Of a stretch of 64,000 bases of DNA, positions 45,041 through 54,141 are shown one piece after another. The first letter of the stretch is position 1. Each line of letters starts with the position of its first letter. Under the pieces are notes generated by a model, which saw nothing but the letters and a program-made list of their open reading frames with translations, was not told where the DNA came from and did no database searches. This DNA comes from Streptomyces sp. P9-A2 (lineage in GTDB: Bacteria; Actinomycetota; Actinomycetes; Streptomycetales; Streptomycetaceae): contig NZ_JAZIFX010000001.1 in the NCBI RefSeq assembly GCF_036634175.1, forward strand, positions 124,001-188,000. The letters are read 5' to 3'. Position numbers and translations under genes: made by a program.

Positions 45041-45805
45041 ATGGACATCTCCGGAAACACCATCTTCATCCCCGGCTCCACCAGCGGCATCGGTCTCGCC
45101 CTCGCCCTGGAGCTGCAGGCCAAGGGCAACACCGTCATCGTCGGTGGGCGGCGCGCCGAGCTGCTGGCGCAGATCGCCGCCGAACACCCCGGCATCGACA
45201 CCGTGCAGATCGACACGGCGGACCCGGCGAGCATCGCCTCCGCCGCGAAGCAGGTGCTGGCCGGCCACCCCGGCCTCAACGTCCTCGTGACGATGGCCGG
45301 TGTCATGAAGGCCGAGGACTGGCGCGACCCGGCTTCCTTCCTCACCTCCGCCGAGACGACGGTGACGACGAACGTGCTCGGTCCGATCCGGCTCATCGCC
45401 GCGTTCATCGAGCATCTGCAGGCGCGGCCGGACGCCACGATCATGACCGTCTCCTCGGGCCTGGCGTTCACACCTCTCAAGTACACGCCGAGCTACAACG
45501 CGTCGAAGGCCGCGATCCACATGCTCAGCGAGTCCATCCGGCTGCAGCTCGCCGACACCTCGGTGCGGATCGTGGAACTCGAACCGCCGTCCGTCCGCAC
45601 CGCGCTGATGCCCGGACACGAGGACGACGAACACGCCATGCCGCTGGACGAGTTCATCGCGGAGGCGGTCGCCCTGATCGAGGCGGAGCCCGACGCCAAG
45701 GAGATCCAGGTCGAGCGCGTGAAGTTCCTGCGCTACGGCGAGGCCCGCGGCGACTACGACCAGGTCGTCGAGACGCTCAACGGCCCCGCCCCGCAAGGGA
45801 AGTAA
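45041..45805 (+). CDS. SDR family oxidoreductase (DltE-like)
   Basis: A 254-residue short-chain dehydrogenase. NAD(P) loop PGSTSGIGLALA, VTMAGVM in place of NNAG, catalytic Ser in TVSSGLAF and YxxxK as YNASKAA. Extended C-terminus with VELEPPSVRTALMPG and a helical lid. The family reduces or oxidises small alcohols or ketones. ATG 45041 follows TCGAGGC. Almost certainly controlled by the divergent XRE regulator, a common Streptomyces pair. Confidence 0.92.
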   Translation: MDISGNTIFIPGSTSGIGLALALELQAKGNTVIVGGRRAELLAQIAAEHPGIDTVQIDTADPASIASAAKQVLAGHPGLNVLVTMAGVMKAEDWRDPASFLTSAETTVTTNVLGPIRLIAAFIEHLQARPDATIMTVSSGLAFTPLKYTPSYNASKAAIHMLSESIRLQLADTSVRIVELEPPSVRTALMPGHEDDEHAMPLDEFIAEAVALIEAEPDAKEIQVERVKFLRYGEARGDYDQVVETLNGPAPQGK

Positions 45806-45854
45806 CCACACCGACAGCACCACCTCAGAGCCGACGCGCTCACAGCCGCAGGCC

Positions 45855-46460
45855 TCACCGGAGCCGAGCACAACCTGTCATCAGGCCCCAGGCGTTCACG
45901 TCTCGTGGGGTGACTTTCACAGCCCCGAGAGACGGGTCGATGGACATCCCCGTCCACGCGTCCACGCCCTCGTCGAGGAACCGTTCCTCGTCCCTGAAGT
46001 TCAGAAGTCGAGCCGCGCCGGCGCCCCAAAGGGTGGCCGTACTGATCGGACACTTGTCGAAGTCGCCCTGGAGAAGACGCAGGAGGAATTCCACCATCCC
46101 GCACTCGTACAGTCTCCGTCCTCCGCCTTGGCGTGCCCACACCGCCACCGGCCGGCGGTCGGGGTCGGGGTCCGTCGTCACCCGGCACAGCGCGTCAGCA
46201 CCGTTCGTATCTCCCCATCCGAGCATGTCCTTCAGGGACGGCCGGGGCTCGGGAGCTGGATCCTGCCGGCCCTGCGTGGTTTCGGAGTTCGCGGTGTCCT
46301 CCGGCACGTCCCGCCACGGGCTTTTGGCCCTGAGCCGCCACATCACGGCGTTGAACTGCCACCGCGGGTCAGGGACCGGACCGCGCTCACCCACCGGCGA
46401 GAACGGCTCGACCGACTCCCACTCGGCATCCGAGAGATCACCACGCGCCACCCGCGACAA
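45855..46460 (-). pseudogene. Chimeric ORF: IS5 transposase N-terminus joined to SMI1/KNR4-like (SUKH) C-terminus
   Basis: Residues 1-53 (SRVARGDLSDAEWESVEPFS, WQFNAVMWRLRAKSPWRDVP) are the start of an IS5-type transposase. From about residue 55, near 46298, the sequence changes to RPSLKDMLGWGDTNGADALC, VTTDPDPDRRPVAVWARQGG and YECGMVEFLLRLLQGDFDKC, the C-terminal half of a SUKH/SMI1-type immunity protein. The frame is open across the join. Neither half is complete. It records an IS insertion into an immunity-like gene and later loss of the rest of the IS. Confidence 0.65.
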
Positions 46461-46526
46461 CTACCAGGCCCGGCCTCCCACGCACCGACGGATCCGGAAA
46501 CCAGTGATCCGGACCTGGAGCAGCCC

Positions 46527-46955
46527 CTAGTCGGCCGTGATGCCCCGGCTTTCGAGGACGGCCACCAGGTCGGGGCCCAGGAACTCCGAGCCCAGGACGC
46601 GGCGGAGGTTCGGGAGGAGAACGAGGTCGTCGAGGGAGGCGATGTCGAACAGGTCGTCCTCACCGTCCCAGACCGGTGCGCACTCCTGGTAGACCTGGTT
46701 GCCGCCGTCCATGCACAGTTCCTCGACCCCGGCCAGGAGTTCGTCGCCGATCTCCAGCGACTCGAAGTACGCGCGTGCCTCGGGCACCACCTTGTACGCC
46801 AGGCCGTGCTCCTGGGCGTACGTCCAGGGGTCGCCGCCGAGGCCCTTCTCCTTCAGAAGGCCGGCCAGACTGAACCGCGGGGTCAGTTTCTCGTCGATGT
46901 ACATGAGCTGCTCGATGACGACGAGCTTGAAGTTGAAGTCCTTGAACCGGGCCAT
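46527..46955 (-). CDS. DUF6892-like protein
   Basis: A 142-residue acidic protein: MARFKDFNFKLVVIEQLMYI, DEKLTPRFSLAGLLKEKGLG, ESLEIGDELLAGVEELCMDG and LPNLRRVLGSEFLGPDLVAV. This layout matches the small actinobacterial proteins labelled DUF6892, whose role is unknown. It lies directly upstream of the SUKH remnant, in the same direction; SUKH and similar small acidic genes often cluster as immunity loci, so an immunity role is possible. ATG 46955 follows AGGGTCG. Confidence 0.65.
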   Translation of the reverse strand: MARFKDFNFKLVVIEQLMYIDEKLTPRFSLAGLLKEKGLGGDPWTYAQEHGLAYKVVPEARAYFESLEIGDELLAGVEELCMDGGNQVYQECAPVWDGEDDLFDIASLDDLVLLPNLRRVLGSEFLGPDLVAVLESRGITAD

Positions 46956-46996
46956 GGAAACGACCCTATTGCACCGTGCGGACGCCCTCCCCCGTC

Positions 46997-47030
46997 CCCG
47001 GTGCGGCACCTGCGAGGGTGCCGCACCGGG
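46997..47030 (-). terminator. Hairpin terminator after the GH1 operon
   Basis: Arms CCCGGTGCGGCACC (46997-47010) and GGTGCCGCACCGGG (47017-47030), loop TGCGAG. It starts 12 bases after the stop of the beta-glucosidase gene. Confidence 0.8.
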
Positions 47031-47041
47031 CCGGGCCCGGG

Positions 47042-48568
<1,527 letters not shown>

Positions 48569-49492
48569 TCAGCCCTTGACGGCACCGGCCATGATGCCGC
48601 TGACGATCTGACGGCCGAAGACGATGAACATCAGCAGCAGCGGCAGCGTGCCGAGCAGCGCGCCCGCCATGATCAGCGACTGGTCGCGGACATAGCCCGC
48701 GCTGAGCTGGGTGAGGGCGACGGGAACCGTCGGGTTGGTCATGTCGAGCACCACGAACGGCCAGAAGAAGTCGTTCCACGCGTGCACGAACGTGATCATG
48801 AACAGGACCGCCATCGCGGGCCGTGCGACGGGCAGCACGATGCTCCAGAAGATCCGCAGCGAGTGCGCCCCGTCCACGCGTCCGGCCTCGACGAGTTCGT
48901 CCGGCAGTGCCTCCGACAGGTACTGCCGCATGAAGAAGACGCCGACCGCGCTCACCAGGGTGGGGAAGATGACGGCGGGCAGCTGCTGCGACCAGCCCAG
49001 CTCGGCCATCATCATGAACAGCGGCACGACGGCGAGCTGCGGCGGCACCAGCATGGTGCCGATCACCAGCATGAGCAGGGCGTTGCGTCCCTTGAACCGC
49101 AGCTTGGCGAAGGCGAATCCGGCCAGGGTCGCGAACAGCACCGTGGACAGGGCGATCACCCCGGCCACGATGAGGCTGTTCATCATGGCCTTGCCCATCG
49201 CCGCCTCGTCCCAGGCCCGGGCGAGGTTGCTGAACAGGTTCGGGCCGGGCAGGAACGGCGGCGGCGTCTGGCTGACCCGGGTGTTGTCGGTGGAGGCGGC
49301 CACCATCGTCCAGTACAGCGGGAAGATCGACAGCAGCGCCATGACGGCGAGCAGGACGTAGGCGAGCGGGCCCGCGTGGTGCTGGCGGCCGGCGCGCTGG
49401 CGCAGCAGCCGGCGGCCACCGCGGCCGGTCGGCTTCTCGGCGGAGGTCCGGGCCGCGGTGTCCGTCCGGGCCGGGAGACTTTGAGTGGTCAT
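48569..49492 (-). CDS. Sugar ABC transporter permease (CebG-like)
   Basis: A 307-residue integral membrane protein with six segments, starting LAYVLLAVMALLSIFPLYWT. The ABC-binding EAA loop is ELVEAGRVDGAHSLRIFWSI followed by VLP. It belongs to the MalG/CebG branch of carbohydrate uptake permeases. The gene lies 12 bases after the first permease gene. The cognate ATPase is not in the operon; in Streptomyces the shared MsiK ATPase energises such systems. Confidence 0.92.
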   Translation of the reverse strand: MTTQSLPARTDTAARTSAEKPTGRGGRRLLRQRAGRQHHAGPLAYVLLAVMALLSIFPLYWTMVAASTDNTRVSQTPPPFLPGPNLFSNLARAWDEAAMGKAMMNSLIVAGVIALSTVLFATLAGFAFAKLRFKGRNALLMLVIGTMLVPPQLAVVPLFMMMAELGWSQQLPAVIFPTLVSAVGVFFMRQYLSEALPDELVEAGRVDGAHSLRIFWSIVLPVARPAMAVLFMITFVHAWNDFFWPFVVLDMTNPTVPVALTQLSAGYVRDQSLIMAGALLGTLPLLLMFIVFGRQIVSGIMAGAVKG

Positions 49493-49504
49493 GGCGACTC
49501 CAGG

Positions 49505-50500
49505 TCAGGACGTGCGGGAGCGCAGGCGCTTGATCAGGCGCTGCACGGCGAAGGCGAGGACGAGCAGCAGGAACATCGCCCAGGCGACGGTCGCCGAGCG
49601 GCCCATCTGGTAGTTCTTCCAGCCCTCCTCGTACAGCAGGAGTCCCAGCGTCTGGTACTGGTTGTCCGCGCCGCCGGTGATGCCGTTGGGTCCCTGGCCG
49701 AAGATCAGCGGTTCGCCGAACAGCTGGGTGGCGCCGATCGTGGAGAGCACGATGGTGAAGACGATGGTGGAGCGGATCCCGGGGATGGTGACGTGGGTGA
49801 ACTGCTGCCATCGGGAGGCGCCGTCGAGGGAGGCCGCCTCGTACCGGTCGGCGGGGATGGCCTGCATGGCGGCCAGGTAGAGCAGCGCGTTGTAGCCGGT
49901 CCAGCGCCAGATGACGATGGTGGAGATCGCCGCCTGGGCGGGCCACTTGTCCGCCTCCCAGTTCACCGGGTCGATGCCGACCGAGCCGAGCGCCCAGTTG
50001 ATCATGCCGAAGTCGCGTTCGAAGATCATGGTGAACACGAGGGCGGCGGCGGCGACCGAGGTGGCGTAGGGCACCAGTGACGCGACGCGGAAGAACAGCG
50101 AGGCGCGCATCCGGTAGTTGAGCAGGTGCGCCATGCCGAGCGCCATCATCAGCTGCGGCACCGTGGAGATGACACCGATGGTGATGGTGTTCCGCAGTGC
50201 GTTCCAGAACCGTGAGTCGTTCCAGAGGTCGACGTAGTTGTCGAAGGCCACCCACTCCATGACGTCGAGAGTGGCCAGTTCCACGTCGTGCAGGGAGATC
50301 CACGAGGTGTAGACGAGGGGGTAGAAGCTGAACGCGGCGAAGACGACGAAGAACGGCGCGATGAAGGCGTACGGGGCGCCCTTGATGTCGAGCCGGTGCA
50401 GCAGCCTGCCGCGCCGCCGGACGGTGCCCTCGCCGCCCGTCTTCCGCGGCGGGCCTGGCGGCTCCTCGCCGGCCAGGGCCTTGGTGGTGGAGGTGGCCAC
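49505..50500 (-). CDS. Sugar ABC transporter permease (CebF-like)
   Basis: A 331-residue permease with six segments: AFIAPFFVVFAAFSFYPLVY, TITIGVISTVPQLMMALGMA, and the EAA loop YEAASLDGASRWQQFTHVTI with PG. MalF/CebF branch. GTG 50500 was chosen (AAGGAAG five bases before); the longer frame to 50635 overlaps the intergenic hairpin and is unlikely. Second gene of the operon; it forms the channel with the CebG-like permease. Confidence 0.92.
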   Translation of the reverse strand: MATSTTKALAGEEPPGPPRKTGGEGTVRRRGRLLHRLDIKGAPYAFIAPFFVVFAAFSFYPLVYTSWISLHDVELATLDVMEWVAFDNYVDLWNDSRFWNALRNTITIGVISTVPQLMMALGMAHLLNYRMRASLFFRVASLVPYATSVAAAALVFTMIFERDFGMINWALGSVGIDPVNWEADKWPAQAAISTIVIWRWTGYNALLYLAAMQAIPADRYEAASLDGASRWQQFTHVTIPGIRSTIVFTIVLSTIGATQLFGEPLIFGQGPNGITGGADNQYQTLGLLLYEEGWKNYQMGRSATVAWAMFLLLVLAFAVQRLIKRLRSRTS

Positions 50501-50531
50501 CGGACTTCCTTCCTGAGAGCGAATGTGTGAG

Positions 50532-50564
50532 CCGGGCCCGCCGGCAGGACGCCGGCGGGCCCGG
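50532..50564 (-). terminator. Intergenic hairpin between binding protein and permease genes
   Basis: Arms CCGGGCCCGCCGGC (50532-50545) and GCCGGCGGGCCCGG (50551-50564), perfect 14 pairs, loop AGGAC. It lies 19 bases after the binding protein stop. Such hairpins reduce read-through or protect the upstream mRNA, giving more binding protein than permease. Confidence 0.6.
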
Positions 50565-50582
50565 ACCGCCGGGGGCAGTAGG

Positions 50583-51893
50583 TCAGCCGACGGCCTTCTC
50601 GATGCGCTCCGCGGTGGTCTTCCACGCCTCGTCACGCGGGGTGCCCTGCTGCTCGATCAGAACCAGGCCCTGGGAGAAGGTGTCCTTGATCGTGCCGTCC
50701 TTACGGCCGAGGACCTGCTTGTCCGGGATCTCCTGGGCGGCGGCCCCGAAGATCTGGCCGATCGGGGCGTCGTTGAAGTACTCCGACTTGGCGTTCTTCA
50801 CCTGGTCGCTCTCCAGCGCCTCTCCCGAGGACGGGATGTTGCCGATCTCCTTGAAGATGTGGGTCTGCTGCTCCGGTGCGGTCAGCCAGGCGACGAGCTT
50901 CTTGGCCTCCTCCTTCACCGGGCTCTGCTCGACCACGCCGAGGAAGGACCCGCCCCAGTTGGCACCCTTGGGGGCCTTGGCGACGTCCCACTTGCCCTTG
51001 TTCGCCTCACCGGCCTTCTCGCTGATGTGGCTGAGCATCCACGCGGGGCACACGGCGGTGGCGAACGTGCCGTTGGCCAGGCCCGGGTCCCAGCCCGGCT
51101 GGAACTGGCGGAGCTTGGCCGTCAGGCCGTCGTCCGCGGCGTCGGCGGCCAGGTTCCAGGCCTCCTTGACGACCGGGTTCTTGGCGTAGATCAGCTCGCC
51201 CGCTTCGTCGTAGTACTGCTCGGGGTAGCCGTAGACCATGGCGTTGAACAGACCGCTGGCCGCGTCCATGTAGGACACCTTGTCGCCCTTGAAGCCCTTC
51301 TTGAAGGTGCGGCCGACCTCGACGTACTTGTCCCAGTCGCCTTCCCAGAGCTTGGCGACCTCCTCGCGGTCGGTGGGCAGACCGGCCTGCTCGAAGTAGT
51401 CCTTGCGGTAACAGACGGCCATCGGGCCGATGTCGGTGCCCAGACCCAGCACCTTGCCGTCCCCGGTGCTGATCTGGGACTCCTTCCACGGCAGGAAGTG
51501 GTCGGTGCCGGTTACGTCGGAGAAGTCCGCGAACTTGTCCGCCTGGGTCTCGGTAATCTCCTTGGCCCGGCCGATCTCGATGCCCTGGATGTCCTTCAGG
51601 CCCTTGCCGGCGGCGAGCCTGGTCTGCAGCGCGGTGTAGTAGGTCTGCTCGTCGCCGGCGATCTCTTCCTTGATCTCGACGTTCGGGTTCTCCTTCTCGT
51701 ACTGCTCGAGAAGCCCTGTCTCCTTGATGCCCATCACCCCGTACATGCCCATGGTGATGACTACCTTGCCGTCCTTTTTGCCACCACCCGTGGCCGAGTC
51801 GTCACTGCTGCTGCAGCCGACGACGAGCGTCATCGCGCCGGCGACCGCGACCGCGGCCGCCGCCCTCGTACGCATCGAACCGGGACTGCCCAT
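50583..51893 (-). CDS. Sugar-binding lipoprotein of ABC transporter (CebE-like)
   Basis: A 436-residue extracellular solute-binding protein family 1 member. Lipobox LVVGC with Cys27, then the two-lobe fold: VVITMGMYGVMGIKETGLLE, YYTALQTRLAAGKGLKDIQG, VLGLGTDIGPMAVCYRKDYF and WMLSHISEKAGEA. CebE-type proteins bind cellobiose and cellotriose; specificity here is by operon analogy. ATG 51893 with AGGAGGAGATCC is clear. First gene of the operon, downstream of a paired LacI-type operator. Confidence 0.92.
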   Translation of the reverse strand: MGSPGSMRTRAAAAVAVAGAMTLVVGCSSSDDSATGGGKKDGKVVITMGMYGVMGIKETGLLEQYEKENPNVEIKEEIAGDEQTYYTALQTRLAAGKGLKDIQGIEIGRAKEITETQADKFADFSDVTGTDHFLPWKESQISTGDGKVLGLGTDIGPMAVCYRKDYFEQAGLPTDREEVAKLWEGDWDKYVEVGRTFKKGFKGDKVSYMDAASGLFNAMVYGYPEQYYDEAGELIYAKNPVVKEAWNLAADAADDGLTAKLRQFQPGWDPGLANGTFATAVCPAWMLSHISEKAGEANKGKWDVAKAPKGANWGGSFLGVVEQSPVKEEAKKLVAWLTAPEQQTHIFKEIGNIPSSGEALESDQVKNAKSEYFNDAPIGQIFGAAAQEIPDKQVLGRKDGTIKDTFSQGLVLIEQQGTPRDEAWKTTAERIEKAVG

Positions 51894-51970
51894 GGATCTC
51901 CTCCTAGCGACGGCGCTGACGCACCGGAGTGACGATTGCTGCGATGACCACAGCGGCTCTGGCAATGGGG

Positions 51971-52006
51971 TGGGAACGTGCCCATTTTGGGGTGGGCACG
52001 TTCCCA
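51971..52006. promoter_or_regulatory. Paired LacI-type operator upstream of the binding protein gene
   Basis: TGGGAACGTGCCCA (51971-51984) and TGGGCACGTTCCCA (51993-52006), exact reverse complements, 22 bases apart centre to centre. Each half is itself a near-palindrome and matches the CebR box TGGGAGCGCTCCCA of Streptomyces in eleven of fourteen bases. The LacI regulator gene is divergent just beyond. Confidence 0.75.
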
Positions 52007-52194
52007 TCGATGAACCGAAGACTCCTTGCAGCACAGCCGGTCTGTCAATGACTTGAACACAACTCGTAGTCCGGGCAACGAGTTCGGCACCGGGCTGCCG
52101 GGCCCCGGCACACTCGCTTCGAGCCGCCGTCTGCAAGAATTGCCGCTGGTCACCTCCGCGGCCGGTGTGGCCGCGGCCGCCGAGAGGGGAGCAC

Positions 52195-53208
52195 ATGGCC
52201 GGGAATCGCCGTCCCACGATCAAAACCGTCGCCGCCCGTGCCGGCGTGGGCCGGACCACGGTGTCCCGCGTCGTCAACGGCTCGGATCTGGTCAGTGCCG
52301 ACGCGCGGTCCAGGGTCCTGGCAGCGATCAAGGAACTGAACTACGTTCCCAACTCGGTCGCCCGCGGCCTGGTCACCAACCGGACCAATGCCGTGGCACT
52401 GGTGATCCCGGAATCGGAGAGCCGACTCGGTTCGGAACCGTTCTTCGCCGCGCTGATCCGGGGCGTCAGCGGCGCCCTCGCCGAGAGCCGTACCCAGCTG
52501 CAGCTCATGCTGGTCCGCGACCAGGCCGAGCGGGACCAGCTGACCGAATCGGTGGCGGCGCGCCGCGTGGACGGTGTCCTCCTGGTCTCGGTCCACGCCC
52601 ACGACCGGCTGCCGGGCATGCTGGAGGAGATGGGGCTGCCCACCGTGCTGGCCGGCCGCCGCGACGCGGGCGAGCGGCTGAGCTACGTCGACTCCGACAA
52701 CGCGGGAGGCGCCGCCGAAGCGGTCCGGCACCTGCTGGGCGGAGGCAGGACCAGGATCGCCACGATCACCGGGCCCCTGGACATGGACGTCGGCCGCAGC
52801 CGGCTCGCCGGCTGGCGTGACGCCCACCGGGAGGCAGGAGTGCCCGCAAGCGAATTCCTGGCCGAGACGGGTGACTTCACCGAGGAGGGCGGCACCCGCG
52901 CGATGCGTTCGCTTCTTGAACGTGCCCCGGACCTGGACGCCGTGTTCGCCGCCTCCGACCTGATGGCGGTCGGCGCGCTGGCCGAACTGCGCCGCCAGAA
53001 GCGGCGGGTGCCGGGTGATGTCGCCGTCGTGGGGTTCGAGGACTCCGTCCTCGCCCGCCACACGAACCCGCCCCTGACGACGGTGCGTCAGCCGGTGGAG
53101 GAGCTGGGCCGCACGATGGCCCGTATCCTCACCGACATCACCCAGCACGGCGCGCCCCGCCAGCAGTTGACGCTGCCGACGGAACTGGTGGTGCGCGAGT
53201 CGACCTGA
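52195..53208 (+). CDS. LacI-family regulator (CebR-like)
   Basis: A 337-residue repressor: helix-turn-helix TIKTVAARAGVGRTTVSRVV and hinge YVPNSVARGLVTNRTNAVAL, then a periplasmic-binding-like domain (VLAGRRDAGERLSYVDSDNA, AVFAASDLMAVGALAELRR, VAVVGFEDSVLARHTNPPLT). It lies divergent from the beta-glucoside operon with the paired operator between, as cebR does. The likely inducer is a short cello-oligosaccharide. ATG 52195 follows GAGAGGGGAGCAC. Confidence 0.92.
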   Translation: MAGNRRPTIKTVAARAGVGRTTVSRVVNGSDLVSADARSRVLAAIKELNYVPNSVARGLVTNRTNAVALVIPESESRLGSEPFFAALIRGVSGALAESRTQLQLMLVRDQAERDQLTESVAARRVDGVLLVSVHAHDRLPGMLEEMGLPTVLAGRRDAGERLSYVDSDNAGGAAEAVRHLLGGGRTRIATITGPLDMDVGRSRLAGWRDAHREAGVPASEFLAETGDFTEEGGTRAMRSLLERAPDLDAVFAASDLMAVGALAELRRQKRRVPGDVAVVGFEDSVLARHTNPPLTTVRQPVEELGRTMARILTDITQHGAPRQQLTLPTELVVREST

Positions 53209-53218
53209 ACCGGCGTTC

Positions 53219-53791
53219 TCAGCTCATCTGACCGCTGTCCGCCGGACGGCGGGCGCGGAGGCGGGTGAAGGCGGTCGGCGTCGGCCGGACCGGAAGGAAA
53301 TCCTTGATCAGTTCGGCGCACTCGCGCGGGCTCGCCGTACTGGTGTCGCATTCGACGTCGTAGTCACCGTGCTGATGGACCAGCTCGTACTGGAGCGCGG
53401 CGAGGCCCTGGGGCCGGTCGCCACGGGCCTTCTCGCGGCGAACCAGTTCGTCCGGTGAGCAGTGGACGCCGACGAACAGCACGTCCTCGGGGCGCAGTAC
53501 GGCCAGGCAGTCGGCCGGCCGCCAGGGCTCACTGAGGACATGGTCGACGACGACATCGTTGCCCACCTCGGCCATGGCCGCGATCGAGCGGTGGAAGCCC
53601 ATTCTCGTCCGGCGCAGAGCGGTGTCGAGGTCCTCCGGTGCGAGGGGCCGCTTCGTACGCATCGCGTTGAAGCCGTCCACCGCCAGGTGGGAGAAGACAC
53701 CGTCGTCCAGGATGCCGAGCAGTTCACGGGCGATGCTCGACTTCCCTGAACTGGACGTGCCGTTGAGGAAGATGATCCGACCGGCTGCCAT
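53219..53791 (-). CDS. CPT-like chloramphenicol phosphotransferase family P-loop kinase
   Basis: A 190-residue small-molecule kinase. Walker A FLNGTSSSGKSS with Lys17, Asp in VVVDHVLSE, and a LID-like ELVRREKARGDRPQGLA. This is the CPT/AAA_33 family, first known for 3'-phosphorylating chloramphenicol in a Streptomyces producer. The catalytic Asp near residue 39 (AVDGFNAM) is present. Whether it confers resistance is unknown; substrates may be host metabolites. ATG 53791 lies at the right end. Convergent with the LacI gene, ten bases apart. Confidence 0.85.
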   Translation of the reverse strand: MAAGRIIFLNGTSSSGKSSIARELLGILDDGVFSHLAVDGFNAMRTKRPLAPEDLDTALRRTRMGFHRSIAAMAEVGNDVVVDHVLSEPWRPADCLAVLRPEDVLFVGVHCSPDELVRREKARGDRPQGLAALQYELVHQHGDYDVECDTSTASPRECAELIKDFLPVRPTPTAFTRLRARRPADSGQMS

Positions 53792-53884
53792 GCGGACATG
53801 ATCACACGGCTGCCCCCGGTACCGGCCGTCCCTCCGGGCGCCGGTACCGGGTGGGGCCGGACCCGGGAGGACGGCCGGGTGGAG

Positions 53885-53945
53885 TCAGGTGGTGTTCAGG
53901 GTCCATTTCTGGTTGGCGGCGCCGGTGCAGATCCAGATCTGGGCG
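53885..53945 (-). pseudogene. C-terminal fragment of a ricin-type (CBM13) lectin-domain protein
   Basis: Twenty codons end with QIWICTGAANQKWTLNTT and a stop. The W.C.GA.NQKW motif is the last repeat of a beta-trefoil carbohydrate-binding domain. The upstream part is cut off by the TnpB-type element, so this was probably a secreted polysaccharide-active enzyme. Confidence 0.6.
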
Positions 53946-54141
53946 GGGTGAAGAACTGTTGGGGCTTGGCTGAGTACGAGTGTGTTCCGGTGTGTATGAG
54001 TGAGCGCAGGCGGTCACAGTCAGGGCCAGGGGTGTGTGCTGTCGTGCCAGAAGGGGGAATGTGGGTTCGCCTGCCGGATGCGTGTCCTTGGCGGGTGGTG
54101 CTCGTTGGGCGGGGTGATCGGGTTTCTCGGCGGCTGGGCTG

